From contig JAOABO010000091.1 in assembly GCA_026418315.1 (NCBI GenBank), positions 1-7,291 of the forward strand: a DNA stretch of 7,291 nt, written 5' to 3'. Source of the DNA: Bacteroidia bacterium (GTDB lineage Bacteria; Bacteroidota; Bacteroidia; B-17B0; Aurantibacillaceae). Position 1 is the first letter of the stretch, and every line of letters begins with the position of its first letter. The notes below the pieces were generated by a model. The model was not told the origin of the DNA and ran no database searches. It saw only the letters and a program-made list of their open reading frames with translations. This document shows, piece after piece, positions 1 to 6,630 of this stretch. The position numbers and the translations under genes were made by a program.

Positions 1-1037
1 GGATGGTATTGAACACTGAATACAGATTGCTTTTTATGTTGAATGCCTTCAATGGTATGATCGTTCAAATTAACATGAGTTACTACTATATCCGGATGGT
101 TAAAGGCATCTTTTTCGGAAACAGAAAAGCCATGGTTTTGAGATGTAATTTCACATTTGCCCGTTAATAAGTTTTTCACGGGATGGTTGAGCCCTCTGTG
201 CCCATGGTGCATCTTGTAAGTAGATAATCCAACGGCTTCGCATATCAATTGATGACCAAGGCAAATACCAAACATAGGAATATAAGTATTCATTAATTGT
301 TTGATTACTTCTACTTGTTTGGGCATGGCGGCGGGGTCGCCTGGTCCGTTGGAAAGCATTATACCATCGGGCTGAAAAGATAATATATCCTCTGCAGAAG
401 CATTGTAAGGAAACACTTTTAAATAGGCACCACGTTCAGAAAGATGTCTCAGAATATTTTTTTTGATACCGTAGTCAATAACGCTGATTTTGTATTTATA
501 ACTATTTGCAGGAATTTCGTATGCAATAGAGGTAGAAACTTTAGAAGATAATTCTAATCCTGCCATTTTGGGGGTTTGTAAAAGTACTTGTTTTAATTGT
601 TCAATATCGGTTGTTTCAGAAGAGATAACAACGTTCATTGCCCCTTTGCTGCGAATGTATCTTACCAAAGCACGGGTATCTACATCACTTACAGCTACAA
701 TTTTATTTTGTACTAAAAACTCCTGCAAAGATAGTTGTGCTGAAGGGCGGCTGTATATTTCACTGAACTTTTTAACAATGAGTCCAAATATTTTAATTCC
801 ATCGCTTTCGTTTTCATCAGGCAAAATACCGTAATTACCAATGTGAGCATTGGTCATTACGACTACTTGCCCGTAATAGGACGGGTCGGTAAATACTTCC
901 TGATAGCCCGTCATGCCAGTATTAAAACAAATTTCTCCCGAGGTGGTGCCACTATATCCTGCCGCATATCCTTCAAAAATTTTTCCATCTTCTAATAAAA
1001 CAATGGCTTTTTGTTTAGGTTGGTATTTTAATTGCAT
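1..1037 (-). CDS. carA: Carbamoyl-phosphate synthase small subunit, C-terminus cut by window edge
   Basis: This is the glutaminase subunit of carbamoyl-phosphate synthase. It hydrolyses glutamine and passes ammonia to CarB, feeding pyrimidine and arginine synthesis in the cytoplasm. I translated the minus strand from ATG at 1037 and read 345 codons without a stop. The N-terminal small-subunit domain contains NTGMTGYQE and NAHIGNYG. The class I amidotransferase domain begins near VIDYGIKKNILR and contains the nucleophile elbow GICLGHQ, with catalytic Cys259. The window ends just after FSVQYHP, where His345 is the second catalytic residue. The expected Glu two residues later and roughly 15-25 further residues lie off the left edge. 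The start sits 16 nt after the rfaE2 stop with no clear Shine-Dalgarno motif. carB is not visible. The identification is firm. Confidence 0.96.
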   Translation of the reverse strand, partial: MQLKYQPKQKAIVLLEDGKIFEGYAAGYSGTTSGEICFNTGMTGYQEVFTDPSYYGQVVVMTNAHIGNYGILPDENESDGIKIFGLIVKKFSEIYSRPSAQLSLQEFLVQNKIVAVSDVDTRALVRYIRSKGAMNVVISSETTDIEQLKQVLLQTPKMAGLELSSKVSTSIAYEIPANSYKYKISVIDYGIKKNILRHLSERGAYLKVFPYNASAEDILSFQPDGIMLSNGPGDPAAMPKQVEVIKQLMNTYIPMFGICLGHQLICEAVGLSTYKMHHGHRGLNHPVKNLLTGKCEITSQNHGFSVSEKDAFNHPDIVVTHVNLNDHTIEGIQHKKQSVFSVQYH

Positions 1038-1053
1038 GGCTTGATAATTTAAT

Positions 1054-1539
1054 TTATTTTATACTCAATATCTTCGTTGTTGAATATCCTTCTAAATAGG
1101 GAATAATCTCTACTCTACCACCCTGTTGCAATACATAATCGGCTCCTACGATATTATCTATGGTATAATCTCCGCCTTTTACCAAAACATGAGGGTTCAC
1201 TGTTCTTATAAGTTCCAAAGGCGTATCCTCTTCAAAAATACAAACATAATCTACACACAACAAACTGGCTAATACTTCTGCTCTTTTACCTTGTGGATGC
1301 ACAGGACGATTGGCTCCTTTTAATCGTTTTACAGAAGCATCTGAATTTAATCCCACAATCAGTATATCGCCTAAACTTCTTGCCTTATTCAAATAATATA
1401 CATGCCCCGGATGCAAAATATCAAAGCATCCATTGGTAAAAACAATCTTTTTATTAAAATACTTTTCCCGAAATGCTACTCTTTGTAATTCTTCTTTTGA
1501 TATAATTTTTTTAAGTACAATAGTTGTAAAATCTGTCAT
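1054..1539 (-). CDS. rfaE2: D-glycero-beta-D-manno-heptose 1-phosphate adenylyltransferase (stand-alone RfaE2)
   Basis: This enzyme transfers AMP from ATP to heptose 1-phosphate, giving the ADP-heptose used for the LPS inner core. The 161-residue protein is one nucleotidyltransferase domain. It shows the cytidylyltransferase-like signature FTNGCFDILHPGH, with the HxGH box at residues 43-46. It also has GLNSDASVKRLKG and RPV (63-80), which lie around the nucleotide site, and GYSTTKIL near the C-terminus, matching the family's STT motif. In E. coli this domain is fused to a heptose kinase in HldE. Here it stands alone at the usual RfaE2 length, so the kinase must be encoded elsewhere. The ATG at 1539 lies 4 nt after the stop of the upstream membrane-protein gene, and carA follows after 16 nt, so co-transcription is likely. 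Other adenylyl- or cytidylyltransferases such as TagD share the fold, but the KGG.YT and STTKIL motifs favour RfaE2. Confidence 0.92.
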   Translation of the reverse strand: MTDFTTIVLKKIISKEELQRVAFREKYFNKKIVFTNGCFDILHPGHVYYLNKARSLGDILIVGLNSDASVKRLKGANRPVHPQGKRAEVLASLLCVDYVCIFEEDTPLELIRTVNPHVLVKGGDYTIDNIVGADYVLQQGGRVEIIPYLEGYSTTKILSIK

Positions 1540-1543
1540 GAAA

Positions 1544-2536
1544 TTATTTTTTAGAGTGAATGATGGGTAGTAGTATAAAAGCCAATGCCCCTGTAAAGAT
1601 AATGAGTATAAATTGAGTTCCCCAAATCATCCATGGAAAGGCAGCAGCAGAGGCATTATCTAATTGATAAAATAAAAGTATTTCTGTAATTAAAAAATGA
1701 TAAGCACCAATTCCACCGGGCGTAACAATCACGCCTATTGTCCCAAATAAAAACAACACCAAAATTTTTAACATACCAAGATGTTCTGTACCACTCATCG
1801 ATAAAGAACAGGCGTACATAGAAAAGAAATATGCCAACCAGATAACAATACTCCATATCCAAAAAACTGCAGGTCTTTTTATCTTATGAATACTTAGCAA
1901 AGGGCGAATTAAATTTTGTATAAACAAAATTGCTTTGTCAAACCATGAAACTGAAGTAGTGTTTTTTTTAGATAATAACAACACTAATAATACAAGCCCT
2001 GTTGTTCCCACTACTGCTAACAAAAACCAATTGGTGTGCTGAAACTTTTCGTGTAATGGGACAAAAATATATTGATTCAATAAAGAATATAAATCATTAT
2101 ATTGAAAAATGACAACCAAAACAAAGACCAGAAAAAGAAGAAAAAGGTCAACTACTCTTTCAGCAATCACAGTGCCCAACGCAATATCCATAGGAATGCG
2201 GTTGTATTTATTTACAACGGCACAACGGGAAATCTCCCCCATTCTAGGTAAACCATAATTAGCTAAATAGCCAATCAATACAGAAGATAGCGAGGTAGGC
2301 AAATCAGTTGTATAGTTGTATTGTTCTAAAAGATAATTCCAACGGTATGCACGGGCAAAATGACTGAATAAGCTTATCAATAACGATATACTAACCCAAA
2401 ACCAATTAGCATTTGAAAAAGTATGCAACAATTCTTCTTTGGAAACATTTGTTCTTTGAATAGATAAATAAACCAACAAACCTCCTATACCCAACAAAAC
2501 CGCATACTGAATTAAGGATCGAATTGATTGACGCAC
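1544..2536 (-). CDS. Multi-pass inner-membrane protein, PF03706 (LPG synthase transmembrane / flippase-like)
   Basis: This 330-residue integral membrane protein belongs to the family named after the transmembrane part of lysylphosphatidylglycerol synthase (PF03706, also UPF0104). Hydrophobic segments lie near residues 10-26, 45-60, 83-95, 129-145, 170-188, 225-245, 254-271 and 303-323. Family hallmarks are ARAYRWNYLL (61-70), NYGLPRMGEISR (93-104), AERVVDL (125-131) and TPGGIGAYHF (272-281). The soluble aminoacyl-transferase domain of MprF is absent, so lysyl-PG synthesis is not expected; relatives are suspected lipid or glycolipid translocators, and the substrate is unknown. The start is GTG at 2536, which shares one base with the panD stop (TAGTG). 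In-frame sequence upstream meets a stop within five codons without an ATG, so the GTG start is well supported and translational coupling to panD is likely. rfaE2 begins 4 nt after its stop. Confidence 0.87.
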   Translation of the reverse strand: MRQSIRSLIQYAVLLGIGGLLVYLSIQRTNVSKEELLHTFSNANWFWVSISLLISLFSHFARAYRWNYLLEQYNYTTDLPTSLSSVLIGYLANYGLPRMGEISRCAVVNKYNRIPMDIALGTVIAERVVDLFLLFLVFVLVVIFQYNDLYSLLNQYIFVPLHEKFQHTNWFLLAVVGTTGLVLLVLLLSKKNTTSVSWFDKAILFIQNLIRPLLSIHKIKRPAVFWIWSIVIWLAYFFSMYACSLSMSGTEHLGMLKILVLFLFGTIGVIVTPGGIGAYHFLITEILLFYQLDNASAAAFPWMIWGTQFILIIFTGALAFILLPIIHSKK

Positions 2537-2889
2537 TACTTGATGAGTTTATTGGTTGATGTGTCAGGAAAAATAATTTTGGGACGAAAATTTTTGGCTT
2601 CGTTTTTGTCTATCCAAGTGTAAGATATGATAATAACCACATCGCCGGGTGTAAACTTAAGAGCAGCAGGACCATTCAAACAAATAATACCACTTCCTCT
2701 TTTCCCTTTAATAACATAGGTAATAATTCTTTCTCCATTTCTTTTATTCAACACGTGTACCTGCTCGTTTTCAATAAGGTCAGCCGCATCCATTAAATCT
2801 TCGTCAATGGTAATGCTTCCAATATAATCCAATTCTGCTTGTGTTACAGTAACACAATGTATTTTTGATTTAAGAACGCCTATGAGCAT
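2536..2889 (-). CDS. panD: Aspartate 1-decarboxylase proenzyme
   Basis: PanD decarboxylates L-aspartate to beta-alanine, the precursor of pantothenate and CoA. It is a pyruvoyl enzyme that self-cleaves at a Gly-Ser bond. The 117-residue protein has the expected YIGSITID segment, with the cleavage pair Gly24-Ser25, so processing gives a 24-residue beta chain and an alpha chain whose pyruvoyl group comes from Ser25. Lys9, Arg54, Tyr58 and Asn72 sit at the positions known to matter in the E. coli enzyme. Its length is about ten residues short of the E. coli protein, within family range. The ATG at 2889 starts the conserved MLIGVLKSKIH segment, so the start is secure. A 58-nt gap separates it from the upstream glycosyltransferase gene, and its TAG stop overlaps the GTG of the next gene by one base. 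panB, panC and panE are not in the window. Confidence 0.96.
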   Translation of the reverse strand: MLIGVLKSKIHCVTVTQAELDYIGSITIDEDLMDAADLIENEQVHVLNKRNGERIITYVIKGKRGSGIICLNGPAALKFTPGDVVIIISYTWIDKNEAKNFRPKIIFPDTSTNKLIK

Positions 2890-2947
2890 ACATTTAAAAA
2901 AGCCGTGTAAAATTGATTAAAAAGAAAAGATTATGCAAATTAAATAT

Positions 2948-3919
2948 TTACTGCAAAATGACCGATAATGGTTGAGCCCATTGTTTTTGAATCCAATATT
3001 CATACAAATACTTTTGCTCATACTGATAACGAGGTTGAATTAAATATAAATTCTGGTCTTCAGACATTATTTTATGTAAATCCATTAATGTAGAATAGCC
3101 CGGGCGAGTAATAATGTTTTTTGCTTTCAATATCCAATTATTCAATTCATTGTAATTTATCAATCCTAAAAATAAACGATTATCTTTACAAACACTCCCG
3201 GCTATTTTGATAATTAATTCAGAATTTATTTTGAGTAGTTTTTCAGATATATTCTCAAAATAGTTTTCGTAAAAATTCCTCTCTGCATTTGTTCCACTAA
3301 TAATAAATAAATAATCTATCTCTTTTCTAAATTCATTTTTAGTCATCAGAGATTGTGGATAAATATATTTGATTTTGTCATAATGTTTTAATGAATAAGA
3401 ATTATGGGATAATTTCCCTGTAAGCGACTTTTCTTTATCAGGATAATCTGGCACCCATATCTCATCAAAGTTTGAAAACATATTTTGTTGTATGATGTTA
3501 CCAAAAGAAAATAAAAAGGGCAATTGTATTTCCAATTGATGTGAAATAAGCACACTTGGAATATTTTTGGAATAAAATCCATAACGATTGTCAGAAATAA
3601 TTATATCCGGACTTTGATAGCTTGATATAAATTTCTTTAAATTATTATGTTCTACTTGTATAGAAGAAAAAATTTTTTTAGTTAGAATAATGTTTTTAAA
3701 GAATTGTTGTGGATGAAAATTAATTTGATAAGAATGAACAGGAACTTGTTGCAGGTCCGGAAACAAGGCAGAGTAAACCGAAGATTGCGATGGTGTAGTA
3801 AAAATAACAATTTGATTATGTTCTTTGAGTTGCTGAATAATTGCTGCTGTTCTGGTTAGATGACCTAAACCCCAATCTAAGGCGGATATAAAAATTGTTT
3901 TTTGTCTTATATGATTCAT
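2948..3919 (-). CDS. GT28/MurG-like glycosyltransferase, acceptor unknown
   Basis: This 323-residue protein looks like a GT-B fold glycosyltransferase with a family 28 C-terminal domain (MurG and monogalactosyldiacylglycerol synthase relatives). The N-terminal half has a glycine-rich acceptor-side loop, DWGLGHLTR (15-23), followed by SDNRYG (109-114) and SHQLEIQLP (126-134), which I recognise from Bacteroidota relatives. The C-terminal half has SGTNAERNF (208-216), a TRPGYSTLMDL donor-site loop (271-281) and QPRYQYEQKYL (295-305), matching the PxxxQxEQ region that binds the UDP-sugar. I see no signal peptide or membrane segment, so a peripheral cytoplasmic enzyme is likely. It lacks overall MurG motifs, so it is probably not the peptidoglycan enzyme. 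The neighbouring PagL-like, PF03706 and heptose genes suggest an envelope glycolipid, which is inference. The gene looks very AT-rich. The ATG at 3919 has a GGAG seven bases upstream. Confidence 0.82.
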   Translation of the reverse strand: MNHIRQKTIFISALDWGLGHLTRTAAIIQQLKEHNQIVIFTTPSQSSVYSALFPDLQQVPVHSYQINFHPQQFFKNIILTKKIFSSIQVEHNNLKKFISSYQSPDIIISDNRYGFYSKNIPSVLISHQLEIQLPFLFSFGNIIQQNMFSNFDEIWVPDYPDKEKSLTGKLSHNSYSLKHYDKIKYIYPQSLMTKNEFRKEIDYLFIISGTNAERNFYENYFENISEKLLKINSELIIKIAGSVCKDNRLFLGLINYNELNNWILKAKNIITRPGYSTLMDLHKIMSEDQNLYLIQPRYQYEQKYLYEYWIQKQWAQPLSVILQ

Positions 3920-3926
3920 TTATTTA

Positions 3927-3930
3927 CTCC
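3927..3930 (-). promoter_or_regulatory. Shine-Dalgarno-like GGAG before the glycosyltransferase start
   Basis: On the minus strand GGAG lies seven bases before the ATG at 3919, inside the 33-nt gap after the PagL-like gene. This is an ideal spacing. It stands out because the other starts in the window lack a recognisable Shine-Dalgarno motif, as is usual in Bacteroidota. It supports the chosen start, although a four-base match may be chance. Confidence 0.4.
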
Positions 3931-3952
3931 AGCAACTTTAATTATTCTAAAA

Positions 3953-5077
3953 TCATTCTAATAATTTGATTTTTGATTTACTAAAGAAAACGTACGAAAT
4001 TCTGAAATCCATAAAATGCGCAATATGTAAATGTGCCTTTAAACTTATTCCTGCTAAAACACGCTTATTGATTTGATACATCAATGTCCATCTGTGATAA
4101 AACCTTACTTTATATGGATATAAATCAGGATAGATAAAGTAATATCCTAATTGATTTGAAAAATGAAAATGTCCAAGATTTAAGGAATGTCCAACTAGAA
4201 CCGAGAAAAAATCCGGTTTTATAGACACTTTATTTACTTCTGAAATTACATTTATAGCATCATCGTAATGGTAATCTATTCCAATCACTAAATCCGATAA
4301 TTTTGATATGTTGTGAAAATACTCAGATGAAACACCATAAATCATCCACCTTTTTTTATCCCCCTTTTGGATAATTCTACTAGAAAAATAAACATTCATC
4401 AGTAAATTATTAGTTTTAATATATTGGTTAGGATGATATTTATTCAATGAATCTTTCAATGACAAATAATAATTCCGTTCCTTACCAAACAAATAGTACC
4501 CTCCCAATCCTAAAACAGGCCAATTAATACCTTTGTTTGGCTCTTTTAATCCGCCATTCGAAATATGATGATAGTTCAACTCAAGTACAAAAGAAAATTT
4601 CTTATTTACAATAAACTTAAAAACACTCCCTATTCCAAGATATCCATTGAAATACATGCTGTAACTGATGTTATTAGGATTGGTTAATGGATGATATGGT
4701 TTATTCAATAGAGCAATTCCCATAGCGCCTTGAAAACCCCAAAACATCCGACTACTGATCTGGAAATAAGGATTTAACCTATAGTATACAATATTACCTT
4801 TACCTAAAATATTGTTATCGTAATCAAAAAAAATATAACCAAAATGATGTGTAGGAATACAATTACAAATACCCCATTTTTTTACATCTGATGAAAAAGT
4901 CAACCCTACAGATGCACCTATCGGAATAGATTGTCTTACATATTCCACATCACGAGAATGGGGTATGATAAATCCTCCCTGTAAAGCAGCTCCTGCTTCA
5001 AATAGTTTTTGACTAAGTAGTGTCTTGAAACATAATAAAAGAGAAAGTATTTTATATAAACATTGGTTTTTCACCAA
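3953..5077 (-). CDS. PagL-like outer-membrane protein (acyloxyacyl hydrolase family), catalytic Glu not conserved
   Basis: The protein resembles lipid A 3-O-deacylase PagL, an outer-membrane barrel enzyme that removes a lipid A acyl chain. It starts with a signal-peptide-like stretch (Lys, then ILSLLLCFKTLL), probably cleaved around LLSQ near residue 22-23. Many alternating aromatic/polar strands suggest a beta-barrel, ending in RISYVFF close to the C-terminus. The match to PagL is HISNGGLKEPNKGIN at 171-185, which gives His171, Ser173 and the oxyanion-hole Asn181. The catalytic Glu expected at 185 is Asn. At 374 residues it is about twice PagL's length, with roughly 185 residues after the motif. 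The first possible codon is TTG at 5077, directly abutting the upstream TAA; the next codon, GTG at 5074, is equally plausible, and no early ATG exists. Activity is therefore uncertain, while family membership is fairly sure. Confidence 0.75.
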   Translation of the reverse strand: MVKNQCLYKILSLLLCFKTLLSQKLFEAGAALQGGFIIPHSRDVEYVRQSIPIGASVGLTFSSDVKKWGICNCIPTHHFGYIFFDYDNNILGKGNIVYYRLNPYFQISSRMFWGFQGAMGIALLNKPYHPLTNPNNISYSMYFNGYLGIGSVFKFIVNKKFSFVLELNYHHISNGGLKEPNKGINWPVLGLGGYYLFGKERNYYLSLKDSLNKYHPNQYIKTNNLLMNVYFSSRIIQKGDKKRWMIYGVSSEYFHNISKLSDLVIGIDYHYDDAINVISEVNKVSIKPDFFSVLVGHSLNLGHFHFSNQLGYYFIYPDLYPYKVRFYHRWTLMYQINKRVLAGISLKAHLHIAHFMDFRISYVFFSKSKIKLLE

Positions 5078-5653
5078 TTATAAATAAATAATATGATTTA
5101 CTGATGAGAAAATAAAACTCCACTCCTCTTTTATTTGATTTGAAATTTTTAGATATTCATTCAGGGAAGTTGGAGTTTCATCAAATTCTTTTGGGTCAGG
5201 ATAGGGCAAATGAATAATTTTTTCGGCATTGGGCACATAAGGACAATTAGTTTCAGATTCTGAACATACCATAATAGCAGCAAATGTTTTTAATTTTTCA
5301 GTAACTTCTTTGAAATCTTTACTGTAAAGCAGGAGTGAACGATTATATTCTGGATAATGTAATTCATATACAGGATTTTCACCGTCTTTTTTCAGAGTTA
5401 AAGAATAGCCCAAATGTTTTAATGTATTCACAGTGTTAGGATGGATTTGCGTAACTTCTACACCGCCGGAATAACAATATATATTATTAAACTGATGTTG
5501 TAGAGCAATATGCTGTGCAATAACTTGTGAAAGATGGCTTCTTCGGCTGTTTTGAATACAAATAAAAACCAGGTTGATGTCTTTGTTTTGCTCTGATTTC
5601 TTTGCGAGGTAGGAACTTATTGAAAGTAATTTTTCTTTTCTTTCTGCATTCAT
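5078..5653 (-). CDS. Thioredoxin-coupled arsenate reductase-like / low-molecular-weight phosphatase family protein
   Basis: This 191-residue cytoplasmic protein has the low-molecular-weight tyrosine phosphatase fold. The P-loop CIQNSRRS places nucleophile Cys32 and Arg38 in a CX5RS signature. A second cysteine pair, Cys130 and Cys137, is spaced seven apart as in the thioredoxin-linked arsenate reductase ArsC of plasmid pI258 (Cys82/Cys89). The acid Asp153 lies in a DP turn sixteen residues after the second of these, again as in ArsC. True LMW-PTPs lack that redox pair, so arsenate reductase chemistry is the best guess. No arsenite exporter or ArsR gene is adjacent, and Bacteroidota relatives are often annotated as protein-tyrosine phosphatases. 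About 25 charged residues precede the catalytic domain, longer than pI258 ArsC. The ATG at 5653 follows the deoC stop by 3 nt, and its TAA abuts the next start. Confidence 0.78.
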   Translation of the reverse strand: MNAERKEKLLSISSYLAKKSEQNKDINLVFICIQNSRRSHLSQVIAQHIALQHQFNNIYCYSGGVEVTQIHPNTVNTLKHLGYSLTLKKDGENPVYELHYPEYNRSLLLYSKDFKEVTEKLKTFAAIMVCSESETNCPYVPNAEKIIHLPYPDPKEFDETPTSLNEYLKISNQIKEEWSFIFSSVNHIIYL

Positions 5654-5656
5654 GTT

Positions 5657-6580
5657 TTAATCTTTTGAAAAATAATCAGCTCCCTGATACACGCCTGTCA
5701 GTTCTTTCTTAATTTGCATAAGAACATCGTTGGCTAAACTGCTTGCTCCGTATCGGAACCACTGATTGTCCAGCCATTCATCGCCCAGCACTTCTTTTAC
5801 CATGACTAAATATTGTAAAGCTGTTTTAGCATTGGAAATGCCTCCTGCAGGTTTCATTCCTACCATTTTACCGGTTTTATCATAATATTCTCTAATGGCC
5901 TGCAGCATGACATAAGTAACAGGCAAGGTAGCGGCGGGTTGAATTTTTCCTGTAGAGGTTTTAATAAAATCTGCTCCTGCTAAAATAGCTATCTCAGAAG
6001 CCCTACGAACATTATCTAATGTAGAAAGTTCTCCTGTTTCTAAAATCACTTTTAATCGTGCATTATACGAATGAGTGAGTTCTTTTATTGCTACAATCTC
6101 ATCATATACTAACTGAAAATTACCTTTTAAAAATTCTCCTCGGTTAATTACCATATCCACTTCGTCAGCACCGTTATCCAAAGCATATTTTGTATCTGAA
6201 AGTTTTACATCTAATGGTGCTTGTCCTGCGGGAAAAGCAGTAGAAACAGAAGCCACCTTGACAGGACTTCCTTGTAGATATTTTTTAGCAGTTTTGACAA
6301 ACATAGGATATACACAAACGGCTGCTACTGTAGGCAAATCAGGTATATCATCGGCCAAATGTTGTGCCTTGTAACAAAGTTGCTTTACTTTTCCTTCTGT
6401 ATCTTTTCCTTCCAAAGTAGTTAAATCAATCATATTTAAAACTAATTTCAGCCCTTGTATTTTACTTTGTTTTTTGATGCTTCTTGAAGTAATACGGGCT
6501 AATCTGTCTTCCACTCCTACCTGGTCTATACGCAATTCATATAAAAAATACCAATCTTCATTGGATGAAAATGTTTTCAT
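5657..6580 (-). CDS. deoC: Deoxyribose-phosphate aldolase (long form)
   Basis: DeoC cleaves 2-deoxyribose 5-phosphate to glyceraldehyde 3-phosphate and acetaldehyde, the last step in catabolism of DNA nucleosides. The TIM-barrel motifs are all present: IDLTTLEGKDT (51-61), VCVYP (88-92), STAFPAGQAP (113-122), EVDMVIN (140-146), ADFIKTSTGK (203-212) and GMKPAGGIS (241-249). By analogy with E. coli Asp102, Lys167 and Lys201, the catalytic residues are Asp142, the Schiff-base Lys207 and Lys243. The 65-residue gap between the first two is the same as in E. coli. At 307 residues it belongs to the long form, with about 40 extra N-terminal residues and a C-terminal extension containing YGASSLANDVL. 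It is the first gene of the minus-strand run, divergent from the cysC-like gene, so a promoter just upstream likely drives it. No other deo gene is visible. Confidence 0.96.
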   Translation of the reverse strand: MKTFSSNEDWYFLYELRIDQVGVEDRLARITSRSIKKQSKIQGLKLVLNMIDLTTLEGKDTEGKVKQLCYKAQHLADDIPDLPTVAAVCVYPMFVKTAKKYLQGSPVKVASVSTAFPAGQAPLDVKLSDTKYALDNGADEVDMVINRGEFLKGNFQLVYDEIVAIKELTHSYNARLKVILETGELSTLDNVRRASEIAILAGADFIKTSTGKIQPAATLPVTYVMLQAIREYYDKTGKMVGMKPAGGISNAKTALQYLVMVKEVLGDEWLDNQWFRYGASSLANDVLMQIKKELTGVYQGADYFSKD

Positions 6581-6601
6581 AAATTATTTATTAGTTTTAC
6601 G

Positions 6602-6609
6602 CAAAAATA
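6602..6609 (-). promoter_or_regulatory. Possible Bacteroidota -7 element for deoC
   Basis: On the minus strand the bases read TATTTTTG, a match to the Bacteroidota -7 consensus TAnnTTTG, about 21 bases before the deoC ATG. This would give a very short leader. I could not find a convincing TTG -33 element at the usual spacing, so the call is weak. Confidence 0.35.
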
Positions 6610-6611
6610 AG

Positions 6612-6623
6612 CAATTTAAATTG
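6612..6623. repeat. Perfect 12-bp AT-rich palindrome between divergent genes
   Basis: The sequence CAATTTAAATTG is its own reverse complement and lies in the 50-bp region between deoC and the cysC-like gene, directly upstream of the putative deoC -7 element. It could be an operator half-site pair, but AT-rich palindromes of this size also arise by chance. Confidence 0.35.
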
Positions 6624-6630
6624 TAACTTA

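Noticed and set aside
568..834. Plus-strand open frame of 88 codons
   Set aside because: It lies wholly antisense to carA, whose minus-strand frame is continuous with clear family motifs; the plus-strand peptide has no recognisable domain.
1656..1862. Minus-strand open frame of 68 codons
   Set aside because: It is an out-of-frame reading inside the PF03706 membrane-protein gene, and its hydrophobic-looking residues follow from that gene's composition.
2936..2943. TTAATTTG on the minus strand as a -7 element for panD
   Set aside because: It has one mismatch to TAnnTTTG and no TTG at a suitable distance upstream, so I did not call a promoter, although the 58-nt gap could hold one.
3388..3582. 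Minus-strand open frame of 64 codons
   Set aside because: It is an out-of-frame reading inside the glycosyltransferase gene, with no independent start signal or domain.
6592..6599. TAGTTTTA as a -7 element for the cysC-like gene
   Set aside because: The final G is missing and the nearest TTG upstream is about 28 bases away, too far for the Bacteroidota spacing.
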